Positions 20,290 to 30,405 are shown, counted from the first letter of the stretch. The stretch is DNA of 64,000 nucleotides from Azorinus chamasolen (GCA_963576725.1 OY755252.1:58789841-58853840), one strand, 5' to 3'. The notes: a model not told the origin generated them from the letters alone. Numbers and translations are program-made.

Positions 20290-20367
20290 TGCTAGTGGAG
20301 CCGTCTGATCTGGGTCTACTCTGTTTGAAAAGGTAGGAAAAGGCGTTTATATGAGGGAAAGGGTTAA
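20290..20367 (+). mobile_element. T2 right half only
   Basis: GGAGCCGTCTGATCTGGGTC through AGGGAAAGGGTTAA. The left arm and long flank are missing, so the break is close to the hairpin apex. Confidence 0.7.
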
Positions 20368-20778
20368 AAGCTGGAAAGAATAAAATGTTAAGTTAAAATT
20401 GTAACAGACCAGGGTTATTTATACCAGATTTGTTTGGTACGAAGAGGTTAAAGTTAGGTTCAAGAACTCACAAATTTGCCACCGGGTCCTTATCAACCTT
20501 TATTTCGAATTTATAGCTGATTTTATTACATTGTATATTTCATATATTCGACCTATAATCGGAGAAGAACGGCATTAATTCGAAGCTGTAAGTAATGATG
20601 TATCAGAAGATCTCGGTTAAAGTCGGAATAGCCGAGTGTCATCGAGAATATCCGAAGTGCATTACGAGCGTCTACGAGTTAATACCGACTTTGCCCGAAC
20701 AGGGTCGAATACTTAAGGCTTATTGCCCTTACTAATAAAAATATGTTTTGTTGTACTTGAGAATGCTTTTTTATTGTC
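20368..20778. other. No recognisable feature
   Basis: Low-repeat sequence. No exon or element boundary could be defined. Confidence 0.35.
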
Positions 20779-21020
20779 TTAACCCTTTACTCGTGTAAGA
20801 AATAATACGACCATAAATATGAATTAGATTAACTGTCATAATAGTACTTTGAGGTAGGAAGTTTTGGCGATGACAGAAGCTGTAGAATCATATCTATATT
20901 ATATCATAACCAAACAGAGCAGACCCAGATCAGACGGCTCCTACATAGCCGTCTGATCTGGGTCTCCTCTGTTTGTAAAGGCGTAGAAATTCGTATTTAT
21001 TTTATGGAGTAACGGGTTAA
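20779..21020 (+). mobile_element. T1 element, intact
   Basis: TTAACCCTTTACTCGTG...GGAGTAACGGGTTAA. The apex is shortened (CTCCTACATAG). Interior motifs are AAATAATACGACCATAAATA and GTAGAATCATATCTATATTA. Confidence 0.9.
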
Positions 21021-21162
21021 CTGGTATTCTAGCATGTTTCGTTCTTGACATACATGCGATGTTTTCACTGCCGGCATGCATGTTCATGACCTGAACGTTA
21101 CACAAGTCTAAACAGTCTGCAAAACGACGTCACCGACTTGTTCGTATCATTCGAACGCTTAA

Positions 21163-21659
21163 AGAGGAAGTCCCTACAATGATCGCATATTTTCAATAAT
21201 ATCATAAAACTTGGTATTTGTTATGCTCTATCATTATTATGAAGGTTCCCAATTTGAACTTATATCGAAAAAAAAGCCCCTGTGATACAAATAAACCGAT
21301 TTCGTCAATACTGATAAGTTTTGTTCTACAACACAATATTATCGGTCTTTTCCGTTAAATTCTTCCGCGTTTTGCCGATGATCAACCGATCCCTCCATTG
21401 TTTACGTAATAGCTTTCTCGGAAGTGGTCGGAGAATCGCGAATAGGGCGAACAGTTACGAAACCAAAACCCAACCCGAATAAAACGGAAACTTCGGGTAG
21501 TAAAACCGGGATCGGCGATATCAAACACATGGATGTTTTGTCATTATAAACGGTAATTGGATGGGGCTTTTTGTGATATACTACTTTTCAGCATATATAT
21601 AAATTAGTTTTGTATATTTTATGTGTTTATGAAACGCGTCAAATGTAGGGACATCCCCT
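21163..21659. mobile_element. Kolobok-like TTAA element, non-autonomous
   Basis: Ends AGAGGAAGTCCCTACA and TGTAGGGACATCCCCT are inverted repeats bounded by TTAA (21159-21162, 21660-21663). The 0.5-kb interior has no frame. TTAA targets with AGGG-type ends fit Kolobok better than the T families. Related sequence occurs at 24306-24412 and 29935-30285. Confidence 0.7.
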
Positions 21660-21882
21660 TTAATCCTTTACATCAATAATATTCAAGCAAGTCTATTTTT
21701 AGACCCAATCTCTTTGAACAAATCTACCGAAAAGGAGCATTTACTACAGAAAGGGAAAGTTTTAGCATTGCGTAGTTTTGAAACCATTGTGATAAATGAA
21801 GCATTTGCTCCTATGGATCAAGTGCTTTATTTATCACAATGGTTTCAGAGGCGTCAAAATGCGTCACTAGGAGGAAATTAGT
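21660..21882 (+). mobile_element. T6 element
   Basis: Shares TTAA with the preceding Kolobok-like element. Stem AACCATTGTGATAAATGAAG with apex GCTCCTATGGATC. The right end is degraded (AGGAGGAAATTAG). Confidence 0.8.
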
Positions 21883-22011
21883 TCATTTTTATTCAAAATA
21901 AAGGAAATGATTTTCCATGGTAACAGAAAACTAGATTCGTCACATATTAGCAACATGTTAGCCGACGGATGCCAGCAGTCTGGTATAGGTCTAATCTGTT
22001 TGCACATGTGT

Positions 22012-22235
22012 GCAAACCCTTTCCCCTGTTCAATTTCATGAATATTTATTAGCTTAGTTTATAGTGTAAACGTTTTAAAAATGTTTGTGCTTTGACAAAA
22101 TTGTTGAATCAAGTCTATATCAAATTAAAAGCAAACAGAGCAGACCCTGATCAGACGGCTCCTACAGGAACCGTCTGATCTGGGTTTACTCTGCTTGCAA
22201 ATGTTCGAAAATGCGTTTATGGAGGAATGAGTTAA
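22012..22235 (+). mobile_element. T1b element
   Basis: CAAACCCTTTCCCCTG start, core CCTGATCAGACGGCTCCTAC / GGAACCGTCTGATCTGGG, end GGAGGAATGAGTTAA. A few bases of an older core (CAGTCTGGTATAGGTC) precede it. Confidence 0.8.
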
Positions 22236-22556
22236 AGTCGTATCTGTGCAAAGGTTGAAAATATCTAGTTCGGATGTTATGGAATTCATTACAAAAGGCT
22301 TCCACAACGATATGACGTTTTTCTGTTGACCTGGGCTAAACTGAACAGTACCGAACACTGGCTTAGATGGATAGAATGTTTATGTCGGGTAGAAAACAAT
22401 TGTTATTTGATATTTAATTCTAACTAGGGGTAAATAAGATACTCCTGATCTTGTAAATAAGCTTATCTTATAATTCCAGCAATCATATCAACTTGTAAAG
22501 GTACAAACATAAATAATTTGACCTTCATTTGACCTCGTCCAAGGACAAACAACAGC
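22236..22556. other. No recognisable feature
   Basis: Unclassified sequence between two element clusters. Confidence 0.35.
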
Positions 22557-22751
22557 TTAACCATTTGCTCTATAGAGTCGCCTTTTCATGCCACTGCACT
22601 ATGTACAGAGTTGATCTATACCAGACGGCCGTTTTCAGGGCCCGTCTGACCAGGTCTGCTCTGTTCGTTTATGGAAAACATGTATATAGGTTTAGAACAG
22701 TTTCTAAAATGACCAAAAATTCCTCACCGGCCATTGTAAAACACCAGTTAA
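22557..22751 (-). mobile_element. T1 element, first of a TTAA-sharing chain
   Basis: TTAACCATTTGCTCTATA start, core apex altered to CCGTTTTCAGGGCC, closing TTAA 22748-22751 shared with the next copy. Confidence 0.75.
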
Positions 22752-22995
22752 CACTTTCCCTGATGAATATTCATGCCGTAAATAATGACGTCATGAATAT
22801 TAATTAGATTATTTTTATAATGGCATATGAACACATGCCATTTTGGCTCAGGCAGAAGCTGTAGAATCAGATATATAATGCACCATAAACAAACAGAGCA
22901 GAGCCTGATCAGACGGCTCCAATAGGAGCCGTCTGATCTGGATCTACTCTGTTTGCAGATGCGTTAAAATGCGCTTACATAGGGGAAAGGGTTAA
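22748..22995 (+). mobile_element. T1b element, intact
   Basis: TTAACACTTTCCCTGATG...AGGGGAAAGGGTTAA. It carries AATAATGACGTCATGAATAT and the core GCCTGATCAGACGGCTCCAA. Confidence 0.9.
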
Positions 22996-23218
22996 GGAAC
23001 TCGTTCGCTGTCAAATTTTCTCGTCTATAAACATTGTCGTCTATTACAATTTTCTGTTTTTCCCTTCTATTGTATCCTACTTTTGTTAAAAAATGAAGTC
23101 ACAGTAACAAATAGTTTGGATCCTGATAAGACGCCGAGTTACTTACTCGGCGTCTCATCTAGATCCAAACTGTTTGCATGGGGAATCACAGAAGCGACAT
23201 TGGCAGCGAAACCATTAA
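22992..23218 (+). mobile_element. T3 element
   Basis: Left tail TTCGCTGTCAAATTTTCTCG. The core apex is lengthened to GAGTTACTTACTC. The end GGCAGCGAAACCATTAA is shared with the following sequence. Confidence 0.85.
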
Positions 23219-23231
23219 CCTCGAACTCCTG

Positions 23232-23444
23232 TTAACCCTTTGCTTGCCATAAATATGACGTCCGATTAATCTCAGATCTGTTGCCATTTTAACTTACTTC
23301 ACATTCGTTGAAGATTTTGAGAAACCAACAAGCAAGTGTCAAACAGCTTAGATCCTAACGACACACAACATTTCTCGACATGTGATCTGGATCCAAGCTG
23401 TTTGCTAATGCGAGTCAGGTCGCGCTTAGCAGGCTAAAGGTTAA
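23232..23444 (+). mobile_element. T4 element, diverged core
   Basis: TTAACCCTTTGCTTGCC...CAGGCTAAAGGTTAA. The core left arm is damaged (GATCCTAACGACACAC), the right arm is intact (TGATCTGGATCCAAGCTGTT). Confidence 0.8.
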
Positions 23445-23452
23445 TTGATAAC

Positions 23453-23703
23453 TTATCCCTTTACTCCATAAACACGCCTTTCTACGTCTTTGCAGACAGA
23501 GTAGACCCAGATCAGACGGTTCCTGTAGGCGTCATCTGATCTGGGTCTGCTCTGTTTGCTTATGATATAATATAGATATGATTCTATGTGGCTTCTGTCA
23601 TGACTAAAATTTCCTGTGTCCATTTGTTATTTTAAAATATAACATGATTAATATTCATGATGTCATTATTTCTTACTTGAATATTCATGGAGTATAGGGT
23701 TAA
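23453..23703 (-). mobile_element. T1 element
   Basis: TTATCCCTTTACTCC...GGAGTATAGGGTTAA with apex TTCCTGTAGGCGTC. The last TTAA is shared with the T6 copy. Confidence 0.88.
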
Positions 23704-23892
23704 CCCATTCCCGTATAGGCTATTTTTAGATCCAACCTCTTTGGAAAAAATCTACCGAAAAGGAGCATTTACTACTAAAAAGGAAAATTTTAGAATTGTG
23801 TAGTGTTGAAACCATTGTGATAAATAGAGCATTTGCTCCTATGGAGCAAATGCTCTATTTATCACAATGGTTTCACAAAATGACTGGGTTAA
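23700..23892 (+). mobile_element. T6 element, right flank shortened
   Basis: TTAACCCATTCCCGTATA start, palindrome with GCTCCTATGGAGC apex. After TGGTTTCACAAAATGA it jumps to CTGGGTTAA, so most of the right flank is deleted. Confidence 0.85.
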
Positions 23893-23904
23893 ATTAATGG
23901 CGCT

Positions 23905-24050
23905 GAAAAACAGTTTGGATCCAGAATGAGGCACGTTTCATCAGGATCCAAACTGTTTGACAGCTGTTTGACACCCGGTACATAGTTGCTCTAAAGGTTG
24001 GAAAAACATGATCCAGATCAGAGTGCGAGAATACAACATTTTTACTTCAG
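23905..24050. repeat. T4 relic
   Basis: AACAGTTTGGATCCAGAATG...CATCAGGATCCAAACTGTTT with the apex deleted, followed by T4-type GACACCCGG sequence. Confidence 0.6.
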
Positions 24051-24055
24051 ATCAA

Positions 24056-24305
24056 TACGTTTCCCTGTTCTATGGTTTTTTCCCCAAATTTCAGTACCTA
24101 CTGAATATTCATGGACAAGATAGTTAAAATGAAATATGGAAGGCGGAACATTGTAGACATTTTAGAAATTAAAGAAAAATATCTATCCATTCCCATTAGC
24201 AAACATAGTAGACCCTGATTAGACGGCTCCTATAGGAGCCGTCTGATCTGGGTCTTCTTTGTTTGCAAATGCGTAAAAATGCGTTTATATGAAGGAAAGG
24301 GTTAA
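24056..24305 (+). mobile_element. T2 element
   Basis: ACGTTTCCCTGTTCTATG start (TTAA lost), core CCTGATTAGACGGCTCCTAT / AGGAGCCGTCTGATCTGGG, end GAAGGAAAGGGTTAA. Confidence 0.88.
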
Positions 24306-24412
24306 AGTATTTCCCATACCATAAATGCATATTTTCAATATAATAATAAAACTTGGTATTGTGTATGTTCAATAATTATTATAAAGATTGTCAACTTGAA
24401 CTTATATAAAAA
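24306..24412. mobile_element. Kolobok-like element, left part only
   Basis: AGTATTTCCCATACC followed by GCATATTTTCAATATAATAA and CTTGGTATTGTGTATG aligns with the left third of the element at 21163. It is cut where the pearl-like element starts. Confidence 0.6.
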
Positions 24413-24756
24413 ACAAGAGGGTCGTCACGGGTGACAAATGCCCCCAAAGTGTTTGACACCGAAATGCATTTTGGTGGAAAAACAATACAATGTAATGCAG
24501 GTGTAACATGAAATTTTGATGCTGTTAAAAATGACACAGGAGTCAGTTCTTAACATTAGAAACAGAACCTTTGACGATTATGATAGCTAAGAAAAGAGCC
24601 AAGCGTCAAAACTTAGTTAAAAAGGACCCTAAGTCATTCTCAACGTTAAAAAGGACCCTGGGTTGATTGTCAACGTTTAAGGTATAGGAGATATGCTCTG
24701 GACAAGCTTTTTGTATCTGGTAAGATATAGGAGATATGCTCCGGACTGTAAAATTG

Positions 24757-26000
24757 AGGTCAAAGGTCAAGGTCAAGGTCAGTGATCTGAAAATGGTACA
24801 TGACTCTCCCCCATCCCAAGATGAACTCACAAACCAAATTTGGATTCCGTAGCTGGTAAGGTATAGGAGAAATGCTCCAGACAAGCTTTGTGTAAAATCT
24901 AGGTCAAAGGTCAAGGTCACAGTGACCTGAAAATGGTACGCGACACACCGCCATCCCAAGATAAACTCACACATTAAATTTGGAATCCGCAGCTGGTAAG
25001 GTATAAGAGATATTCTCTGGACAACCTTTTTTGTAAAATCGAGGTCGAAGGTCAAGGTCAAGGTCACAGTGACCTGAAAATGGTACGCGACACTCCGCCA
25101 TCTGAAGATGATCTCACAAACCAAATTTGGAATCCGTATCTGGTAAGGTATAGGAGATATGCTCTGGACAAGCTTTTTGTAAAATCGGTCAAGGTCAAGG
25201 TCAAGGTTAAGGTCATAGTGACCTGGAAATGGTACATGACATTCCGCCATCCCAAGATGAACTCACACACCAAATTTGGAATCTGTAGCTGGTAAGGTAA
25301 AGGAGATATGCTCCGGACAAGCTTTTTGTAAAATCGGTCAAAGGTCATGGTCAAGGTCACAGTGATCTGAAAATGGTATGCGACACTCCTCCATCCAAAG
25401 ATGAACTCACACACCAAATTTGGAATCCTTAGCTGGTAAGGAATAGGAGATATACTCCGGACAAGCTTTTTGTAGCTGGTAAGGTATAAGCGGTTTTTAA
25501 AATCGAGGTCAAAGGTCAAGGTCAAGGTCACAGTGACCTGGAAATGGTACGCGACACTCCGCCATCCCAAGATGAACTCACACACCAAATTTGGAATCTG
25601 TAGCTGGTAAGGTAAAGGAGATATGCTCCGGACAAGCTTTTTGTAAAATCGGTCAAAGGTCATGGTCAAGGTCACAGTGATCTGAAAATGGTACGCGACA
25701 CTCCTCCATCCCAAGATGAACTAACACACCAAATTTGGAATCCTTAGCTGGTAAGGTATAGGAAATATACTCCGGACAAGCTTTTTGTAGCTGGTAAGGC
25801 ATAAGCTTTTTTTAAAATCGAGGTCAAAGGTCAAGGTCAAGGTCACAGTGACCTGGAAATGGTACGCGACACTCCGCCATCCTAAGATGAACTCACACAC
25901 CAAATTTGGAATCTGTAGCTGGTAAGGTAAAGGAGATATGCTCCGGACAAGCTTTTTGTAAAATCAAGGTCAAAGGTCAAGGTCAAGGTCACAGTGACAT
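24757..26000 (+). repeat. ~145-bp tandem array with AGGTCA motifs
   Basis: About eight and a half units. Successive GAAAATGGTAC landmarks lie 139-171 bp apart, and the last four units form ~316-bp higher-order pairs through an extra GTAGCTGGTAAGGTATAAGC insertion. Perfect AGGTCACAGTGACCT occurs at 24914, 25061, 25525 and 25840. AGGTCAAAGGTCA occurs at 24757, 24901, 25506, 25821 and 25967. Long frames on both strands here are by-products of the repeat. Confidence 0.9.
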
Positions 26001-26100
26001 GAAAATGGTACGCGACACTCCCCCATCCCAAGATGAACTCACACACCAAATTTGGTATCCGTAGCTGATGTGACAAAGGAAATATACTCCGGACAAAAGG

Positions 26101-26190
26101 TACACACACCCACCCACCCACCCACACACCCACCCACCCACACACCCACCCACCCACACACCCACACACACACACACCCACACACGCACG
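26101..26190. repeat. CCCA/CACA microsatellite
   Basis: Irregular (CCCA)n and (CA)n tract directly downstream of the tandem core, in the position where pearl elements carry a microsatellite. Confidence 0.9.
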
Positions 26191-26244
26191 GTGCGATCAC
26201 TATATGCCGCCAAAGCCTAGCTTTGGGGGCATAATAAATACATT

Positions 26245-26628
26245 TAGTGATGTTTAAAGCACGCGGTTGCTTAACCCATTCCCTCATATTGACGACTTTT
26301 GACGACTCTGTAGAAGTGACTTTGTGAAACCATTGTGATAAACAGAGCATTTGCTCCTATAGGAGTAAATGCTCTATTTATCACAATGGTTTCAAACTAC
26401 AAAATTCTAAAATATTCCTTTTAATTTGTTAATGCTCCTTCTCGGTAGATTTATTCAAATAGGTTGTGTCTAAAATAGCCTATGAGGTAATGGGTTAATA
26501 CAGACCGTAAGTAATGCAAAAAGAAAACCCATGTATGGGGCTTTTTCCATCGTTTTTGTCCTACATTGAGCTACCACCTGTCTTAAATAAAACCCAAAAT
26601 TATACGTGGTCGTTATAGAGAGATTCTG
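26245..26628. mobile_element. P1-type element interrupted by T6
   Basis: Left remnant CATTTAGTGATGTTTAAAGC and arm GCGGTTGC|TTAA, split by T6. It resumes TACAGACCGTAAGTAATGCA and ends ACGTGGTCGTTATAGAGAGA. The apex has an unusual AAAACCCATGTATGGGGCTT loop. Confidence 0.7.
26271..26498 (-). mobile_element. T6 element, intact, nested in P1
   Basis: TTAACCCATTCCCTCATA...ATGAGGTAATGGGTTAA with palindrome GAGCATTTGCTCCTATAGGA and mirrored arm. Inserted at the TTAA of the host arm. Confidence 0.92.
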
Positions 26629-26910
26629 ATGTTATACTTACATGTATATGCACGCACTACAATATTATATCGAAGAAATTCCGTTTGTTCGTATCCTTTA
26701 CCAATTTCTATAACTCCACGCAAAACGTTATTTCACACTAAAAAAATCCGTTACTCAAGCCCTGCCGCCGCTCTCTTGATTGTGCATTCCGAGTTCATAA
26801 AAATGCTTAAATACTCCACTTAAATCTTAAGGAAATCTACTCATCGAATACACACGGTGCCTTCTGCAGCCTACTGACGATGATAAATCTTATATATAAC
26901 CCAGTCAGAC

Positions 26911-27116
26911 ACCTTAAACTTCAGATCACCGACCACACCGACGTCTGCAAAATTTGTCGTCTGATTCAATTCTCATAAACAGACATGGTTTCCATTTCTT
27001 TCCAAAACACGCGATCAGAGTGTCAAACAGTTTGGATCCTGATGAGACGCCGAGTTACTCGGCGTGTCATCTGGATCCAAACTGTTTGCAACAGTAGCTG
27101 CATGCTCTAAGGTTAA
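26911..27116 (+). mobile_element. T3/T4-type element
   Basis: Left tail with TTGTCGTCTGATTCAA, core TTGGATCCTGATGAGACGCC-GAGTTACTC-GGCG, end TGCTCTAAGGTTAA. The left terminal box is unclear. Confidence 0.7.
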
Positions 27117-27507
27117 ACTTCATTGAAACGTAAACTGTCTGTTCTATACACACTGACAAGTTATCCAAACTGTTTACAGTCGGCCTAAATAAAGTTTAGT
27201 TTACAATTTATTCACGATCAGGTATTTTCTGACCTGTTGCCATAGGGGACGGGATGTCTTGATGCCTTTTCCTGTTGGTATATCGATATGAAATCGTTTT
27301 GAACCGATGGTCATTCTGATTAAGTTAACGCGTATTTGGGTGATTTATGATTTATAGCGTAAAAATATCATAATCTGTCACTATCAGTATAGGAAATATA
27401 TGACGTCACGGGGGTAGTAACATGGAGTTTGGCATGTAACCCCCGATGCTTATCTTATCTGTATGCTCTATTTCCATCATACACACGGTTTTTTTTCACT
27501 GAGTAGA
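27117..27507. other. No recognisable feature
   Basis: Unclassified sequence; contains one TGACGTCA octamer near 27401. Confidence 0.35.
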
Positions 27508-27685
27508 GAAGCCATCTGATCAGGGTCTGCTCTGTTTGCTTATAACATGATATAGATATGATTCTACAGTTTTTGTCAAAGCAAACATTCAATTCCCTTG
27601 AAGAAAAAATACATAATAAAATTTCAGCTACTAAATATTCATGATATAATGATTTCTTACATGCATATGGAACAGATAAAGGGTT
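27508..27685 (-). mobile_element. T1 right part, broken at the apex
   Basis: Begins inside the core (AGAAGCCATCTGATCAGGGT) and continues through ATATTCATGATATAATGATT to an end AAAGGGTTCAG. The first half of the element is absent. Confidence 0.7.
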
Positions 27686-27689
27686 CAGA

Positions 27690-27943
27690 TTAACCCTTCT
27701 CTTGCTGAATTTTAAAATACATTTCTCCTTCTTTACCCATGTCCTGTTGTATAATTACATATATCTTCACTGCATGTGTACAAGTATTTCGCTATGCAAT
27801 CACTGCTGTGGAGTGCACTGGTTGCACAATCAACTTGTAAATAGTGCAGACCCTGATGAGACAGCTCCTGCAGGAGCTGTCTCATCTGGGTCTGCACTAT
27901 TTACAGGTACGTATATTGACGTGAATAGCAAGCGAGGGGTTAA
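27690..27943 (+). mobile_element. T5 element, intact
   Basis: TTAACCCTTCTCTTGC...AGCGAGGGGTTAA. Core CCTGATGAGACAGCTCCTGC / GCAGGAGCTGTCTCATCTGG. A 113-codon frame crossing it is non-genic. Confidence 0.92.
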
Positions 27944-27992
27944 ACCCAGTAATAATGCTAGAAAATTGAATTCAAGAAAAAAAAATCTACTT

Positions 27993-28219
27993 TTAACCCT
28001 TTACTCCATGAATTTTCTCATGGTAGAAATTTTGACATCGTGAATGTTAGACTTTTTTTTAAAATGGCATATTAACATGAAACTTGTGCCAAAGCAGAAA
28101 CTGTACTCTATAAGCAAACAGAGCAGACCCTGATCAGACTGTTCCTATGGGAAGCTCCTGATCTGGGTCAACTCTGTTTACAAAGGCATAGTCAGGCGTA
28201 TTTATGAAGTAAAGGCTTA
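27993..28219 (+). mobile_element. T1 element
   Basis: TTAACCCTTTACTCCATG start, core GATCAGACTGTTCCTATGGG. The end AAGTAAAGGCTTAT merges into the next T6 copy. Confidence 0.82.
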
Positions 28220-28442
28220 TCTCTTTCCTCCATATATACGCCTTTCTACGCCACTGTAAAAGTCACTTTTTGAAACCATTGTGATAAATATAGCATATGC
28301 TCATCAGGAGCAAATGCTCTATTTATCACAATAGTTTCAGAACAACAAAATTCTATTTTTTTCCTTTTCTCTAGTTAATGTTCCTTTTCGGTAGATTTAT
28401 TCAAAGAGGCTGGGTCTAAAATAGCATAGGGGGAAATGTGTT
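28217..28442 (-). mobile_element. T6 element
   Basis: TTATCTCTTTCCTCCATA start, stem AACCATTGTGATAAATATAG around GCTCATCAGGAGC. The end AGGGGGAAATGTGTTAC is mutated. Confidence 0.8.
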
Positions 28443-28577
28443 ACATCAACTAACCATACCAGGTATTTGCATTCTGGAAAAAAGTTTAAAATGTGATTAT
28501 GACTGCTGAATCAAAAAAGAAAGAAAATTAAAAATAATGATTCTTTTGCTAGCGATAACACGTGGCAGCGAAGCATT

Positions 28578-28998
28578 TTAACTCCTTATACGATGAATAT
28601 TTATGAAATAATTATTGACGTCATAATTATTCATTACATGTAACTGGCGTTTTAAGCCAATGGACAAAGGAATATTTGGTCAGTTCAGAAACAGTAGAAT
28701 CAGATTTGTACAGTAGACCCCATCTAAACCGGAATTCTTGAAGAGAAGAATTTAGATACTTTTAGGCAGGTGGCTGCTTAATGCAAGGTGAAAGTCATGC
28801 AGAAAGCTCATCTAGGAGCTTTCTGCATGACTTTCCCCCCTGCATTTAGCAGCTACCTGTCTCAAAGACCGAAGTTAACACTAAATTTAACGCCCTGTTT
28901 ACAGGGGTTTGACTTTATTATTCCATAAGCAGCTATAAGATCTGAGTCCATTCTGTTTTCAAGGGCGTTAAAAGGAATTTCTTTCAAATTAAGGGTTA
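28578..28998 (+). mobile_element. T1 element split by a P6 insertion
   Basis: The left part TTAACTCCTTATACGATG to AGAATCAGATTTG (28706) and the right part from TTATTCCATAAGC (28917) to AAGGGTTAC belong together. The P6 copy lies between them, with TA at both junctions. Confidence 0.75.
28711..28915. mobile_element. P6 element nested in T1
   Basis: CAGTAGACCCCATCTAAACC...TTACAGGGGTTTGACTT ends. The hairpin CATGCAGAAAGCTCATCTAG has GCTTAATGCA and TGCATTTAGC arms. Confidence 0.85.
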
Positions 28999-29019
28999 CT
29001 GTCCCAAGTTTTATGTGTA

Positions 29020-29185
29020 CAGTATACCGGGAATACAGTAAAGAAAAACACTAGATACTTTCAGGCAGGTGGCTGCTTAATGCAGGGTGAAAGTAATGCA
29101 GAAAGCTCCTAGAGGAGCTTTCTGCATCACTTTCGCCTTGCATTAAGCTACTAAATTTAACGCCAGGTTTAGAGGGGGTTTACTG
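29020..29185. mobile_element. P6 element, duplicated copy with shortened ends
   Basis: CAGTATACCGGGAATACAGT...AGAGGGGGTTTACTG around GAAAGCTCCTAGAGGAGCTT. It and its right flank (ATCTGATCTGGTTCTATTCT to GTCACTGTCCCC) repeat the block at 28711-29010, so it arose by local tandem duplication rather than by insertion. Confidence 0.75.
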
Positions 29186-29540
29186 TATGATTCTGTAAGG
29201 AGCTATCTGATCTGGTTCTATTCTGTTTTCATATACAATGTACTTCAAAAGAAATATCTCTCAGACAAAATGGTCACTGTCCCCAAATTTAATGTGTAGT
29301 GTATTTCACTTCACTTAGATTTATTATTATTTTATCAACATGTTTATTCTACCGGCTGAAGATCTCTGTTTGTATATCATATCTTTGAATAATCAGATTC
29401 TGATTCAGCCTTTAGCGTGCTGAGCGAATTTTCGTCCAACTTTGATGACAAAATTACAAGGTACACAGTAAAGACTTTTCTAAACTGGGCGATCAAACTA
29501 GCGTCAATGCCAGATTGTTAAGACAACTAAATGCTAGCCT

Positions 29541-29780
29541 TTAATCCTTTACCAGTTTAATATTCATGTAAGAAATAATGACAAATCATAAATATTAAGT
29601 ATTTTTATGATGTAAACTTTTTAAGTGAGTGTTTTACTTTGACAAAAACTGTAGAATAAGATCTATATTAAGTTTTAAGCAAACAGAACAGACCTTGTCA
29701 AACGGCTTATACATGTACCAGAGTCGTCTGATCTGGGTCTACGCTGTTTGCAAATGCGAGAAAAACGGTTATTCATTTAC
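29541..29780 (+). mobile_element. T1 element
   Basis: TTAATCCTTTACCAGTT start, TTCATGTAAGAAATAATGAC, apex enlarged (GGCTTATACATGTACCAGAG), end GAAAAACGGTTATTC. Confidence 0.78.
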
Positions 29781-29920
29781 CTGTTCAATATTCATGTAAG
29801 AAATAATGACATCATGAATATTAAATATTTATAGCTGAAGTTTTATGATATAAACTTTTGAAGGAAGTGCTTTGCTTTAAAAAGAATAACTATAGAATCG
29901 GACCTATATCATTTTTAAAA
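29781..29920 (+). mobile_element. T1 left part
   Basis: TTTACCTGTTCAATATTCAT through GACATCATGAATATTAAATA to ACTATAGAATCGGACCTATA. It stops before the core at the following Kolobok-like sequence. Confidence 0.7.
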
Positions 29921-29934
29921 ATGCCTAAAAATTA

Positions 29935-30285
29935 AATAAATCATTTTGTTTATATACTGGAAAGAAGAATAAGAAAACCAATCAAATACACGTCGACAAA
30001 ACTTTTATGGGTTTTTTATATCGAAGAGCCGGTCTTATTTGGCAACGTATTAGTACTTATTCGGGTTGTGTTTTATTTTCATTAACTGTTTGGCATAGGA
30101 CGATATTATTTTGTTATAGAACAAAATTGATAAGTATCGATGAAAATGGCTGATTTTGTATCACAGGGGCATTTTTCGATATACATTGTTCAAATTAACA
30201 ATCTTCATCATAATGATAATATATAATGATAATAATAACCAAGATGTTTTTGAAAATATGCGTTTATTGTAGGGAGATTCACTGA
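29935..30285. mobile_element. Kolobok-like element, inverted and diverged
   Basis: Matches the reverse of the 21163 element at GTATCACAGGGGCATTTTTC, ACCAAGATGTTTTTGAAAAT and GCGTTTATTGTAGGGA near its right end. The left terminus is not resolved. Confidence 0.55.
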
Positions 30286-30329
30286 AGTCACTGGAAAGCG
30301 ACGTGTCTTAAAAGCCACAGAATTGGCAA

Positions 30330-30405
30330 ATCTGTGATTATCTTTGCAAACAGGTTGGATCCAGATCAGATTCCGAGTAACTTAGCGTCTCATCAGGCTC
30401 CAAAT
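30330..30405. repeat. T3 core relic
   Basis: CTTTGCAAACAGGTTGGATC...GAGTAACTTAGCGTCTCATC with a truncated right shoulder. Confidence 0.55.

Larger units (their letters stand above)
24413..26240 (+). mobile_element. Pearl/Helentron-like element
   Basis: The order is: a 5' segment starting ACAAGAGGGTCGTCACGGG (with palindrome GTCACGGGTGAC); a core of ~145-bp tandem units (24757-26000); a CCCA/CACA microsatellite (26101-26190); and a 3' hairpin TGCCGCCAAAGC-CTA-GCTTTGGGGGCA (26205-26231, one mismatch) a few bases before the end. This layout is that of the mollusc pearl elements and of Helentron-associated interspersed elements, which depend on Rep/helicase proteins encoded elsewhere. The hairpin close to the 3' end and the lack of a clear target duplication fit rolling-circle transposition. 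The 5' boundary is approximate. Confidence 0.65.

Noticed and set aside
24606..25714. Two frames of 214 and 216 codons with repeated peptides, minus strand
   Set aside because: They run through the ~145-bp tandem units. The repetition follows the DNA period, and no start, splice or domain evidence exists.
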